A stretch of DNA of 64,000 bases, from contig NZ_CP142884.1 in assembly GCF_040760075.1 (NCBI RefSeq), positions 2,046,001-2,110,000 on the forward strand, written 5' to 3'. This DNA is from Sphingobacterium sp. R2 (GTDB lineage Bacteria > Bacteroidota > Bacteroidia > Sphingobacteriales > Sphingobacteriaceae). This document shows positions 10,301 through 18,566 of the stretch, one piece after another. The notes under the pieces were generated by a model, which was not told the DNA's origin, did not search any database, and saw only the letters and a list, made by a program, of their open reading frames with translations. The position numbers were made by a program, and so were the translations under genes. The stretch's first letter is position 1. Each line of letters begins with the position of its first letter.

Positions 10301-10834
10301 AAAGATGGCGGCTTCGGTCATGAATCTATTAAATTGGATTTTATTGATGAGATCATGGATGAAGTAGCTCCAAATCATAAGATGCTAATCTTTTCGTCGT
10401 ATACTTCCATGCTTAAACTTGTGGCTAAGCGTATCGAAACGAAAGGAATAGCATATACCTACCTTGATGGCAAAATGAATCAGGAGCAACGGCAAAATGC
10501 GGTCGAAAGATTTCAGAACGAGGACGAATGCCGTGTGTTTCTCATTAGCCTTAAAGCGGGAGGAACCGGCTTAAATCTAACGGCTGCCGACTATGTCTAT
10601 ATTTTAGACCCCTGGTGGAATCCTGCTGCCGAAGCACAGGCGATAGATCGTTGTTATCGAATAGGGCAAGAAAAGCATGTGATGGCTTATAAGATTGTTT
10701 GTCGGGATTCCGTTGAGGAGCACATCTTAGCCCTTCAAGAAAGTAAAAAACGAATATCCGAAGGACTGATTTTAGATGAAACAAATCTGATGAAATCGAT
10801 CAGTAAAGAAGAGTTGCTTAAATTATTTGAATAA
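7337..10834 (+). CDS. SNF2-family DNA-dependent ATPase/helicase with SWIM-like zinc finger
   Basis: Large SNF2 (superfamily 2) ATP-dependent DNA translocase, 1165 residues. A SWIM-like zinc finger is at residues 103-114 (CDC, then GPCDY); the usual last His is replaced, so zinc binding may be weakened. A long middle region (about 120-690) has no motif I can name. The ATPase core starts at about 700: motif I DDMGLGKT at 730-737, motif II DESQ at 827-830 (DEAQ or DEAH is more usual), motif III MTGTP. The second RecA lobe holds ISLKAGGTGLNLTAADYVY and ending DRCYRIGQ. Start at 7337, with a purine-rich stretch just upstream. It follows the HEPN gene by 10 bases once that gene's frame is repaired, and it precedes a set of small unknown genes. 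Relatives remodel DNA-protein complexes, and several phage-defence systems use SNF2 enzymes. The role here is unknown. Confidence 0.93.
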   Translation: MGNSVENLGLPTDVAPIIPDKEKNSFIIPWEDQEDLYISSDYFLKHYKGEIPLEDFSLYSYSVRIIKVNKFKWPFSLRRKGNYKNKYLKIDLEIKEVGLKVKCDCKKRHDGPCDYVIIGLYRKFLLSNKFLHDLYAKDIAILPESQHKFFQLGISRLYYRNDKVCIENHKQFGQVYNYFDHQELESELLVAASENRWLGQTEEPFPDFMYVIPTERQVDGLPFLIPFEIDSKINYLGELGNGLTNFADSDVLKIDLCRKILAFSKSPQRQIRDREQDDLRNDFDHVEKDFIISAWRKLLERKLDQRLRVAFVDRNNFKTTIENFKYPAKYRTTYRNVILAGDDLSLKFHLKEYSDHLLLSLILVYKGEELKDYTSECRSNFFFINLNEDECLFVDNLQKEFLLRFFHSISTKITVLKRDYEDFFTRMLIPLSTSFHIDLEPLKKDTVFISNTAHQVSQFKVVVEKDDDDKLNFELKAMLSEKEEYIIPYGGNLILKSENGTCLYTERDLVGENEFNTFIETQFPNLKSCSNRMVKRLEWQAYSNRNRLNEFIKKCKSKGYKTILNNISKGTYLLPHQLKWEVLDIRQDNNVFSIYMIFKFGTTTYLPGEFEEKIVYNYSSIQLADQSFGYIKASDKALFDVLFNYAVVETDCLKLTSAQLLSFQTQLDRIDPRIIQNSLAERRKKLLNTDEIALLDVPKEIQAELRPYQQAGFSWMVFLSDFQWGGILADDMGLGKTLQAITLLEYFYQNNPKAAPSIIIVPNSLLFNWLAEFKKFSPNRRTTIYHGQKRREITEIENESILITTYGTVMMELDFLKSQSFSYMILDESQVIKNRNSKRFKALTELKSCYRIAMTGTPIENGVEDIYAQMSMVNPGFFGTYGNFNNTYRGIKDENTAQETVLGLQKMIQPFILRRTKKQVALDLPEKTETIIYMDMLPDQRKIYDKVRKIFKGEIENNLNSADSTKSKFLAIEALQKLRQLCNSPILMKDGGFGHESIKLDFIDEIMDEVAPNHKMLIFSSYTSMLKLVAKRIETKGIAYTYLDGKMNQEQRQNAVERFQNEDECRVFLISLKAGGTGLNLTAADYVYILDPWWNPAAEAQAIDRCYRIGQEKHVMAYKIVCRDSVEEHILALQESKKRISEGLILDETNLMKSISKEELLKLFE

Positions 10835-10847
10835 CCAACTGTACACT

Positions 10848-11150
10848 ATGATGATCAAAAAAGTATCTACACAAACAGCATCTTTTGAAGGAATGATGCG
10901 TACACAAGATTTTCAGCTTGGATATACTTATACTGGATTGCATGTACAACAAAATATTGTTGGACTATCGAAGGTGGAGTTTGTAGCTGGTGGCACAGCT
11001 CATTGGCAATTGTTTCGGAAAGTTGAGGAAACGGTGCTAGTTAATCTCCAGATTTATCCATGGCATTTGAAAAATGTGCTGTATGTACTGATCCAGCAAA
11101 ATGGATTGGTCGTGAGAAATCGAAAGGGGGAGTATGCATCATTTAATTAA
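10848..11150 (+). CDS. Small hypothetical protein in HEPN/SNF2 operon
   Basis: About 100 residues with no domain I recognise. The double ATG at 10848/10851 is preferred over a TTG at 10827 that would overlap the helicase stop. The protein is rich in beta-type residues (LGYTYTGLHVQQNIVGL, HWQLFRKVEETVLVNLQIY) and ends in VRNRKGEYASFN. No signal peptide, membrane segment or Cys cluster. Its 3' end overlaps the next gene by 17 bases, so the two are probably translated together. Function unknown. Confidence 0.7.
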   Translation: MMIKKVSTQTASFEGMMRTQDFQLGYTYTGLHVQQNIVGLSKVEFVAGGTAHWQLFRKVEETVLVNLQIYPWHLKNVLYVLIQQNGLVVRNRKGEYASFN

Positions 11151-11787
11151 TGATACTGAAAGAGAAAGATTTCGCGCAGAATTTTCCATGTACTATGCGG
11201 GTATTATTTATCTCCTGATATTAAATCGGATCAGCTGCGGTTTTACTCGCGAAGAAATGGCTTTCTTAATGGGACAAAAGGAGACTTATGTTAAGGAAGT
11301 GGAAGAACTCAAAATACCGGCTGGAAATCTTGAAGTTATGGTCCACCTGAATTGGGTTTTCAACCGTAGGAAATTAGAAATCAGTAAATTGGATAATAAA
11401 ATCAGCTATCCGTTTGAACTCTCGATTTGGGAAGAAAAAGGTATCCGCTACTACCAAATGGAATATTTTATCAATGCCGTAGAAACCATAACTTTTTTCC
11501 AGTTAATGGAAGAAATCAGCCCCGAATATTCAGCACAAGCTGAACAGTATACAAGCGATTGCATGGCCGTGGAACTCCTTTTGGATAAGCTTATCCAAAA
11601 AGATTATTTTAAGAAATACAGAACGCCGCTGGAAATTTGGCGCTATACGGAAAAATACCTCGAAGAAAATATCCGCGTGAAAAGCTTGATGCGGAAACTT
11701 GAGGTTTTCGTAGGAAAGAAAGGAAGCGCACCGCTGCGTAAAACTAAAGCCAAAAGTTTTGGCTTCCGCTATATTGAACATAAATAA
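11134..11787 (+). CDS. Hypothetical protein with XRE-like helix-turn-helix near N-terminus
   Basis: 217 residues. Residues about 25-60 (ILNRISCGFTREEMAFLMGQ, then KETYVKEVEELKI) have the spacing of an XRE-type helix-turn-helix as seen in small Bacteroidota regulators, followed by a helical, charged region without a known name. The very basic C-terminus (KKGSAPLRKTKAKSFGFRY) could contact nucleic acid. It overlaps the preceding gene by 17 bases and precedes the next by 6, so it is part of the same transcript. It may regulate the operon or be a DNA-binding subunit. The HTH is a visual call and the rest is unknown. Confidence 0.72.
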   Translation: MHHLINDTERERFRAEFSMYYAGIIYLLILNRISCGFTREEMAFLMGQKETYVKEVEELKIPAGNLEVMVHLNWVFNRRKLEISKLDNKISYPFELSIWEEKGIRYYQMEYFINAVETITFFQLMEEISPEYSAQAEQYTSDCMAVELLLDKLIQKDYFKKYRTPLEIWRYTEKYLEENIRVKSLMRKLEVFVGKKGSAPLRKTKAKSFGFRYIEHK

Positions 11788-11793
11788 AAAAAT

Positions 11794-12555
11794 ATGGAAG
11801 ATATTACTGGAGTACCTTTAGAGGTACCGCGAAATTTTCGCTTGATATGCGAGCTTTTTGGCATCGCTGCACCAGCTTTTATTCAATTGTTTCTAGATCA
11901 TTGCTCTTTTATAGATCAAAATTTTACAGATAAGTCAAGCTATAATATTGCCACTAGAGCCGTACGTTATATCAACGATAAAATTCCTAAAGGCGATAAT
12001 CCTTTAAAAATTAAATTCGAAAAGAACGAAAAGGAAATGGCGGTGAAATTATTGCGACGTCAGGTAAAATTGGCAATCAATAGAAATTATAGCACGGGCG
12101 AGCGCAGAAATAAAGGCCGTAAAATCACTGCACAGATCTATGACCTCTTTGCTACTAAAGTGCGGCTTAAAGACCGCATCTATTTAAACGAAAACATATC
12201 CTTTAAATTGAGCAAGGATTTTCTGCTGACTTGCATAATAAATTGTATTCATCCATCGCACTATATCAACACCATGATGCAACAGGTCTCTACAGCTGAA
12301 TTTTTAGCAGCAATGCACCTGGATAAAGCTACCTATAATCCAGTTTTGGGACTTATTCATCGTGTCCACGATGGTTATGGAAATCTTATTGATTGGGAAT
12401 ATCGCCATACGCCTTTTTTTAAACGATTTATCATGGATTTACAGGAACTCAATAAGCGCTATTTTTTTTATCGCGACCTCGATAAAAGAATAGCGCTGTA
12501 TGAGGCCTGGCTCGATCGTATTTTGGAATCCAAAGATGAAGAGTTTGAGTTATAA
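11794..12555 (+). CDS. Hypothetical protein, shares N-terminal domain with the protein at 12664
   Basis: 253 residues, no named family. The N-terminal 60 residues (VPRNFRLICELFGIAAPAFI, QLFLDH, then NIATRAVRYIND) align by eye with the N-terminus of the protein at 12664-13035 (AFKQFCDLFNFTPEEVVQEF, then FAMEYLIQYT). The middle is strongly basic (KLLRRQVKLAINRNYSTGER, RRNKGRKITAQ), which suggests nucleic-acid contact. The C-terminus is helical (DLDKRIALYEAWLDRILESK). The start follows the previous stop by 6 bases. Confidence 0.72.
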   Translation: MEDITGVPLEVPRNFRLICELFGIAAPAFIQLFLDHCSFIDQNFTDKSSYNIATRAVRYINDKIPKGDNPLKIKFEKNEKEMAVKLLRRQVKLAINRNYSTGERRNKGRKITAQIYDLFATKVRLKDRIYLNENISFKLSKDFLLTCIINCIHPSHYINTMMQQVSTAEFLAAMHLDKATYNPVLGLIHRVHDGYGNLIDWEYRHTPFFKRFIMDLQELNKRYFFYRDLDKRIALYEAWLDRILESKDEEFEL

Positions 12556-12562
12556 ATGAATT

Positions 12563-12661
12563 GTGGAAAGCTACTTGTCTTTTTATAAAGGAGGACTTGC
12601 ATCAAAGTGGTTAGACAGGTACGATATGGATGAAGCCATTGATCACTTTTTAAATGAATAA
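12563..12661 (+). CDS. Micro-ORF of 32 codons (GTG start) in HEPN/SNF2 operon
   Basis: The gap between the genes at 11794 and 12664 holds a frame starting GTG at 12563 and ending TAA at 12661, two bases before the next ATG. It reads V-ESYLSFYKGGLASKWLDRY and ends in DMDEAIDHFLNE. This is a natural-looking acidic/helical sequence that fills the gap exactly. An in-frame TGA two codons upstream excludes a longer version. The sequence AAGGAGG lies inside this frame, about 70 bases before the next ATG. It may be a real small protein or the C-terminal remnant of a lost gene. The tight junctions favour a real or recently real gene. Confidence 0.5.
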   Translation: MESYLSFYKGGLASKWLDRYDMDEAIDHFLNE

Positions 12662-12663
12662 AT

Positions 12664-13035
12664 ATGAAAACATTAGAAAATATTAAATTAACACCAGCAT
12701 TTAAACAATTTTGCGACCTGTTCAATTTCACACCGGAAGAAGTTGTACAGGAATTTATTGATAAAATCGACATTGCTGAGTATATGTGCGATCCAATACA
12801 CCCCGACCGTTGGGCTAATGTATTTGCGATGGAATATTTGATCCAATATACGCAGTCCGAAAATAGTATCGTTGAATATGGGGAATTTGCAGAAGAGTGG
12901 GTGAAAATGATGGATACAAACGAGGGAGACCCTGTCGGGAAAACAAGATCGCTATTAGATGCTTGGCATAAAAGAGTTTTAGAGGATCGTATTCATAGTA
13001 TTATGAAAGAAGATGAAGGTAAGGATACAGTATAA
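12664..13035 (+). CDS. Small hypothetical protein, paralogous domain to the protein at 11794
   Basis: 123 residues, acidic, no named domain. The first 65 residues follow the same pattern as the N-terminus of the protein at 11794 (FKQFCDLFNFTPEEVVQEFI against FRLICELFGIAAPAFIQLFL, then an aromatic helix with MEYLIQYT against VRYIND). That protein continues with a basic domain, whereas this one ends after a short acidic helix. It is the last gene of the packed series. The next gene is 120 bases away and of a different kind. A role as a stand-alone regulatory or antitoxin-like partner is possible but not shown. Confidence 0.72.
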   Translation: MKTLENIKLTPAFKQFCDLFNFTPEEVVQEFIDKIDIAEYMCDPIHPDRWANVFAMEYLIQYTQSENSIVEYGEFAEEWVKMMDTNEGDPVGKTRSLLDAWHKRVLEDRIHSIMKEDEGKDTV

Positions 13036-13155
13036 TTTTATGTTAAATTTGATCAACCTTGTAAAATACATCAAAATGTGTAGACCTAGCTAGTCAATGG
13101 TAAGGTACCTATAGTGATTATAACATGCAATCAAAATGAATTGCTATATTGTAGC

Positions 13156-13479
13156 ATGCACGCAAAACCTGAACAACGTAAAACATCAATAGTGCCAGCA
13201 TTATTCAAAGTGCTTATTGGTACTATTGGTGTTTTTGCTATTTTGACAGTTTGTTTCTATCGCAATGAACTGTACGTCGATGGTAATTTAACGGTAGGAT
13301 TTCCCTGGATATTTTATAGGGAAGGAAGCGGTTATAGCCCAGATCTTAATGAGCACGTTGGATACCATGAATTTGAACCTCTAAAATTGATCGGCAATAT
13401 TCTTTTTTCTGCTACTTTATATCTTCTGATTCTATTGATTTATAGCTTTGTTAGCAGGAAGCTTAGGAATAAATCTTAG
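13156..13479 (+). CDS. Small membrane protein, unknown function
   Basis: About 107 residues from the ATG at 13156; a GTG at 13114 in the same frame is less likely. There are two hydrophobic segments: LFKVLIGTIGVFAILTVC near residues 16-35, and FSATLYLLILLIYSFVS near the C-terminus, followed by basic KLRNKS. Between them is an extracytoplasmic-looking loop with YVDGNLTVGFPWIFY. No family recognised. It sits 120 bases after the HEPN/SNF2 operon and 131 before a SusC gene, so its transcriptional membership is unclear. Confidence 0.6.
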   Translation: MHAKPEQRKTSIVPALFKVLIGTIGVFAILTVCFYRNELYVDGNLTVGFPWIFYREGSGYSPDLNEHVGYHEFEPLKLIGNILFSATLYLLILLIYSFVSRKLRNKS

Positions 13480-13610
13480 GCTTTTTGTTATCCTTTTGTT
13501 AAGTTTTCATAGCTTGCTAACCCGGTTTAGTTAAAAACTGTTAACGTTTTATTGACCCTGCCTTCATATAGCATTTGTAATCTTGTACCCATAAATCAAA
13601 TGCGCTACTT

Positions 13611-16600
13611 ATGAAATTTAAAGCCAACAATGTCTTTTGGTTGTTATGTGCCATCGCAGCAAGCTCACCCGCTGTTCAAGCCAAACCGCTCACACTAACC
13701 CCATCGCAATTTACGCATGTACAAAGAATCGTAAAAGGTCGTGTCGTCGACGCCCAAGGACGTGCTGTCGCTGGAGCAACCGTCCAAAATTTGAAGAGTA
13801 AAAAATCTGTTCAGTCTGACGAAAAAGGAAATTTTCAGATCGAAGCTGAAATGGGCGATAATCTGAGTGTTTCTTTTATTGGGTATAGCAGACTCGTGCA
13901 AACTGTCAGTCAATCCAATGGGCAGATATTTTCCCTACAGACCGATGAAAACACACTGGAAGAGGTGACCATCTCTATCGGATATCAGCGGATCAGAAAG
14001 TCGGACGTCACTGGCGCGATCGCTAGCGTTAAGGCCGAGGAACTTAATTTGAGCGCACCAAAATTATCCCAGGCATTGGTTGGTAAAGTAGCAGGTGTAC
14101 AAGTCATGCAGACAAGTGGTGCCCCATACGATGGCACCAAAATGCGTGTCCGCGGAATGGGATCGATTAACGCTGGTTCGGATCCACTATATGTTATTGA
14201 TGGTTATCCAGCAGGCAACAATTTAAATATCAACCCCAATGATATTGAGTCTATTGATGTGCTAAAGGATGCTGCTTCTGCAGCCATCTATGGTTCGCGA
14301 GGCGCGGGCGGTGTTGTATTGATTACAACCAAGCGTGGTAAGGAAGGTAAAAGTAATGTAGACTACGAAGTATTGGGTGGCTTTGGTCAGCTTTCCAAGA
14401 AAATCGATGTTTTAAATTCAGAGCAGTTTATTGATCTCCTGATTGATGGTCGTAACAATTCCTATAAAGACCTTCTGGCTACGAAAGGGATCGCCTGGAG
14501 CGACAGTAGACGCTTTGATGATAATAAAACACGTATTGCCAATGTCGGAAATGCCGGCTCAGTAAGTATTCCTGAAGATTACTATGACTTTGCGTCTGGT
14601 ACAGCAAAAAAAGCGAAATACGATACCGATTGGCAGGATGCTTTATACCGTAATGCACCTTTCCAACGTCACAATCTCTCTACCTATGGCGGTAACGAAA
14701 AAAATCGCTATTTCCTAAGTGGATCTTATCAAAATCAGCAGGGTATCATGCTTGGGACGGATCAGAAAGTCTTTAATTTCCGCGCCAATATCGATAGCAA
14801 AGTCAGCAAGAGGTTGACCGTTGGCGCTAATGTATCCTTTACGTATAACGACAATAACGAGGTGACGACAGGCCGTTACGATAGAAGTCCGTCTATGGCA
14901 GCTCTAATCTATCTGCCGACACTGCCAGTTTATAATGAAGATGGAACCTATGCCAAATACCTGATGGCCGATCTTTCTGCCAATAATTATGGTATCCAGA
15001 ACCCTGAAAACCCCTTGGCTTATGTCACTGAGATTAAAAATAACCGTCGTGGAAAGCGAGGTTTATACAATGCTTTTGCTGATTTCTCCATTATGGATGG
15101 TCTAAATCTCAAAGTAAACGGTGGATTGTCTACTTATGACGAGAAGTATGATTATTTCCGTCCGACAAGTATATCCGATGGAAACAACAAACCGTTTTCA
15201 CCGCAGGCCATTTCTGCTGCTTATGCAGATGCCAAGACAAAAAATGAATTGGACAAATTGCTGGAAACAACGTTAAACTACAACAAGACCTTTGGTGGGA
15301 AGCACCAGGTATCCGCATTGTTAGGTTATTCGGCTCAACGAACAGATTACGATTATCAAGGTGTGAGAGCCAACGGTTTTAATAACAATGCTATAGGAGA
15401 AATTACCGACAAGGGAGCCGATCCTTCTAATTTCCAATTGCTAAAAGACGATACGTTCAAACGCATCACAACGCTCCAGTCTTATTTTAGCCGCGTAAAC
15501 TATAGCTTTGATTCGAAGTATTTCCTTTCAGCTTCCATCCGTACCGATGGTTCATCGCGCTTCGGGCCAAATAATAAATGGGGAACCTTCCCGTCGGTTT
15601 CAGGTGGTTGGACGCTCTCCAAGGAGGAGTTTTATACCGATTGGTTAGGACAACAGTCAACGGTCAAACTAAGAGCGAGCTGGGGACGTAGTGGAAATAA
15701 TAATATTGGTGATTATCGCGCGTTATCCGTTATCAACTCGCCGGCGGGTGTAATCCTTGGCGATAAAGTGGAGACTTCCTATACAGCAGGTGATCTGCTC
15801 GATCCAAAATTAGGCTGGGAATCAACCTCGCAATACAACGCTGGTCTCGATCTCGGTTTGTTGAAAGGCCGCCTCAACATTATGACCAATTTCTACCTGA
15901 GCCGTTCCTTCAATTTATTATTCAACCAACCACTTTCTGCTGTGTCTGGATCAACAACGATCTTAACCAATCTCCCTAATTCGAAGGTGCAGAATAAAGG
16001 TTTTGATTTACAGGTGGATGCTACGCTGATTCGTAAAAATGAATTTGAGCTCGGATTGAGCGGGAATATCAATGTCAACAGAAATAAAGTGCTCGATCTT
16101 GGTGGGGCTTCTACAATATTGACAAATGGTGCTGAACGCTCTTACTTAACGCATATTACGCAAGAAGGAAGCCCAATTGGTATGTTCTACGGCTTTAAAG
16201 TTCTTGGTGTTGCAACTGAAGAGAATTATAAAACTGTGGCACCTTCAGCGGCTTCAACAACTCCGCTACAACCCGGAGATCTTTATTTTGAAGATGTAGA
16301 TGGTAATGGTATCGTCAATGATGCCGATAAACGGGTGATCGGCAATCCGCATCCTAACTTCACCTATGGCTTTGCTCTTAATGCGCGCTATAAGGCTTTT
16401 GATCTAAGGGCATCATTTAATGGCTCCCAAGGAAATAAAGTATTGGATGGCTATGATTATTACCTCTACAATATGGAAGGCTCTGGCAATCAATATGCCG
16501 ATGTGGCACAACGCTACCGTTCAGCGCAAAATCCGGGAAATGGTAAAGTATACCGGGCATCGCGTGGCGGTACGCAAAGTAACAGTACCCGTCTTTCTGA

Positions 16601-16862
16601 TTTTTATCTGCAGGACGGTTCATTCTTGCGGATGACAAATATTGCTTTAGGCTACAATCTTCCCAAAGGTCTGGCAGAAAAATTAACGCTTTCTGGGCTA
16701 AGGGTCTACGCTACTGTAGACAATCCATTTACGATTTCTAAATACAAAGGCTACAATCCAGAACCGGATTACAATCAGCGTGGTAATTTGACTCCGGGTG
16801 TGGATTATGGGCTTTATCCATTGGTGCGGTCGTATAACCTTGGCGTGAAAGTCACTTTTTAA
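13611..16862 (+). CDS. SusC/RagA-type TonB-dependent receptor
   Basis: Outer-membrane transporter of 1083 residues. Signal peptide of about 25 residues (ends PAVQAKP). Carboxypeptidase-regulatory-like domain at about 40-115 (VKGRVVDAQGRAVAGATVQN, FIGYSR). Plug with SusC signatures DPLYVIDGYPAG and ESIDVLKDAASAAIYGSRGA. Long 22-strand barrel region ending in the expected aromatic residue (SYNLGVKVTF). It lacks an STN domain and has no sigma/FecR neighbour, so unlike the other receptors here it is probably not under an ECF/anti-sigma pair. It pairs with the SusD-like lipoprotein 135 bases downstream. Substrate unknown. Confidence 0.95.
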   Translation: MKFKANNVFWLLCAIAASSPAVQAKPLTLTPSQFTHVQRIVKGRVVDAQGRAVAGATVQNLKSKKSVQSDEKGNFQIEAEMGDNLSVSFIGYSRLVQTVSQSNGQIFSLQTDENTLEEVTISIGYQRIRKSDVTGAIASVKAEELNLSAPKLSQALVGKVAGVQVMQTSGAPYDGTKMRVRGMGSINAGSDPLYVIDGYPAGNNLNINPNDIESIDVLKDAASAAIYGSRGAGGVVLITTKRGKEGKSNVDYEVLGGFGQLSKKIDVLNSEQFIDLLIDGRNNSYKDLLATKGIAWSDSRRFDDNKTRIANVGNAGSVSIPEDYYDFASGTAKKAKYDTDWQDALYRNAPFQRHNLSTYGGNEKNRYFLSGSYQNQQGIMLGTDQKVFNFRANIDSKVSKRLTVGANVSFTYNDNNEVTTGRYDRSPSMAALIYLPTLPVYNEDGTYAKYLMADLSANNYGIQNPENPLAYVTEIKNNRRGKRGLYNAFADFSIMDGLNLKVNGGLSTYDEKYDYFRPTSISDGNNKPFSPQAISAAYADAKTKNELDKLLETTLNYNKTFGGKHQVSALLGYSAQRTDYDYQGVRANGFNNNAIGEITDKGADPSNFQLLKDDTFKRITTLQSYFSRVNYSFDSKYFLSASIRTDGSSRFGPNNKWGTFPSVSGGWTLSKEEFYTDWLGQQSTVKLRASWGRSGNNNIGDYRALSVINSPAGVILGDKVETSYTAGDLLDPKLGWESTSQYNAGLDLGLLKGRLNIMTNFYLSRSFNLLFNQPLSAVSGSTTILTNLPNSKVQNKGFDLQVDATLIRKNEFELGLSGNINVNRNKVLDLGGASTILTNGAERSYLTHITQEGSPIGMFYGFKVLGVATEENYKTVAPSAASTTPLQPGDLYFEDVDGNGIVNDADKRVIGNPHPNFTYGFALNARYKAFDLRASFNGSQGNKVLDGYDYYLYNMEGSGNQYADVAQRYRSAQNPGNGKVYRASRGGTQSNSTRLSDFYLQDGSFLRMTNIALGYNLPKGLAEKLTLSGLRVYATVDNPFTISKYKGYNPEPDYNQRGNLTPGVDYGLYPLVRSYNLGVKVTF

Positions 16863-16997
16863 TAGCAGTATGTAGGAGCTATTTGTACAGCGGAAATATT
16901 AAGCAAAAACCTATGTCAATAGCTTCAGTATAGTAATATGCAGTCCTATGAGCACCCTTGGGTTATATGGACTGGTAAAAAATAAAAAAATAACAGG

Positions 16998-18518
16998 ATG
17001 AAAAAAAGATATATATTACCCTTTGTTTTGTTGGCATTGTCTTCATGTACCAAAGATTTCTTGAATCAGAAAAATCCCAATGCTGTCACAATCGATGATT
17101 ATTTCAAATCAGAGAATGATGTGCTTTTGGCCATCAATGGGCTCTACCAGTCCCTTCGTTCGGGGAGCACACTTGGGGAGTCGAGTACTTTGTATAATGA
17201 GGAACGTTCGGACAATAGTGGACGTAATGATAATCAGTCCAATGCCGGGGAGCCTTTCCAATTCAATGACTTTTCGTTGCTGCCGAGCAATACCTACCTC
17301 AAGACACATTGGTCGGCTATGTACGCCGCAATCAGTCGCTGTAATGCTGTTCTCTCGCACGTTGATGAGGTGACCTTTACAAGTGCGGAATTAAAAGGAC
17401 GTTATATTGCGGAAGCGAAATTCGTTCGTGCATTATTATATTTCCATATGGTACGTAAATTTGGAGATATACCATTGTCTACGGTACAGGTGACCAGTAA
17501 AGAACAAGCAAATGAATTGGCTTTTCGTCAGAAAGAATCAGTTGTGTACGAACAAATCATTAAGGATTTAACGGAGGCATTGTCCAGCAACCTTCCCAAT
17601 ACACAAAAAGATTACGTTATTGGCAGAGCGTCTAAAGCGGCCATTAATGCAATCTTGGGACAAGTATACCTCACTTTGGGTGCGACACAAACATCGGGGA
17701 GTGCAGAAAATTTTGCGAAGGCAGAACAATACCTCAATGCGGCTTACCAAATGCGTACTTTTGGTAAACTAAACGAAATTCCTTATGCCGATGTTTTCGA
17801 TGTGACCAAGAAAAATAGTTGTAAAGAACTTGTTTTTCAGATTCAGTACAAACAAGGTGACCAAAACTATAGCTCGAGTATTGCCCGTAATTACCAGGCG
17901 CGGGGGGAGACCATCAATTCACGCTATAACGCTACAGGTGCTGGTGAGGTAGCAAAACTAGATCTGGTCAAAGATTACGAGCAAGACGATATCCGAAAAG
18001 GCTTCTCGGTAAAGTTTGCAGCGAATACACAGGTTAACGATTGGTTTGTAACCAAATTTAGAGATAACAGTGACGCTGCCGGTACCAATGGTTGGGGTGG
18101 AAACGACTGGATATTGATCCGTTACGCCGATGTGATGTTGTTGTTGGCAGAAGCAAAACATCACTTGGGTAAAGATGCGGAAGCTATCGCGCTTTTGGAT
18201 CAGGTACGTGAACGTGCGGGATTGCCATCTTATGCAACGGCTATGCTGAATACGAGCTACCGTAGTAAATATCCAACCTTAAAAGAGGCCATCTTGCATG
18301 AACGCCGTGTAGAATTGGCATTTGAAAACCAACGTTGGTTTGATTTGATCCGTAATTATACTGCACAGGAACTGGTGACTTATTTCAAGACCAAAAGCCA
18401 GGCTGATTATGGAAATGCTAAAATCTCCAATATCTCGACAAAAGATCGATACTATCCAATTCCTTTTGATGAATATAAACTGGATCCGACACGCATGTAC
18501 CAAAACCCAGGTTATTAA
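16998..18518 (+). CDS. SusD/RagB-type nutrient-binding lipoprotein
   Basis: Surface lipoprotein, 506 residues. Signal peptide with lipobox ALSSC, the lipidated Cys at residue 17. TPR-like helical SusD fold hinted at by YIAEAKFVRALLYFHMVRKF and ILIRYADVMLLLAEAKHH. The C-terminal signature HERRVELAFENQRWFDLIR and the final YYPIPFDEYKLDPTRMYQNP match RagB/SusD proteins. It works as the lid of the SusC receptor encoded just upstream. A bidirectional terminator follows at 18533-18565. Confidence 0.95.
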   Translation: MKKRYILPFVLLALSSCTKDFLNQKNPNAVTIDDYFKSENDVLLAINGLYQSLRSGSTLGESSTLYNEERSDNSGRNDNQSNAGEPFQFNDFSLLPSNTYLKTHWSAMYAAISRCNAVLSHVDEVTFTSAELKGRYIAEAKFVRALLYFHMVRKFGDIPLSTVQVTSKEQANELAFRQKESVVYEQIIKDLTEALSSNLPNTQKDYVIGRASKAAINAILGQVYLTLGATQTSGSAENFAKAEQYLNAAYQMRTFGKLNEIPYADVFDVTKKNSCKELVFQIQYKQGDQNYSSSIARNYQARGETINSRYNATGAGEVAKLDLVKDYEQDDIRKGFSVKFAANTQVNDWFVTKFRDNSDAAGTNGWGGNDWILIRYADVMLLLAEAKHHLGKDAEAIALLDQVRERAGLPSYATAMLNTSYRSKYPTLKEAILHERRVELAFENQRWFDLIRNYTAQELVTYFKTKSQADYGNAKISNISTKDRYYPIPFDEYKLDPTRMYQNPGY

Positions 18519-18532
18519 TCGAATAGTACACA

Positions 18533-18565
18533 CAAGGTCGGTAGATTAGCTATCTACTGACCTTG
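18533..18565. terminator. Bidirectional hairpin between susD-like and Gfo/Idh genes
   Basis: CAAGGTC (18533-18539) pairs with GACCTTG (18559-18565). The stem is extended inward by a G-T pair and GTAGAT/ATCTAC, with a 5-base loop. The site lies between two convergent stop codons. The T-runs are weak on both strands. Confidence 0.6.
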
Positions 18566-18566
18566 C

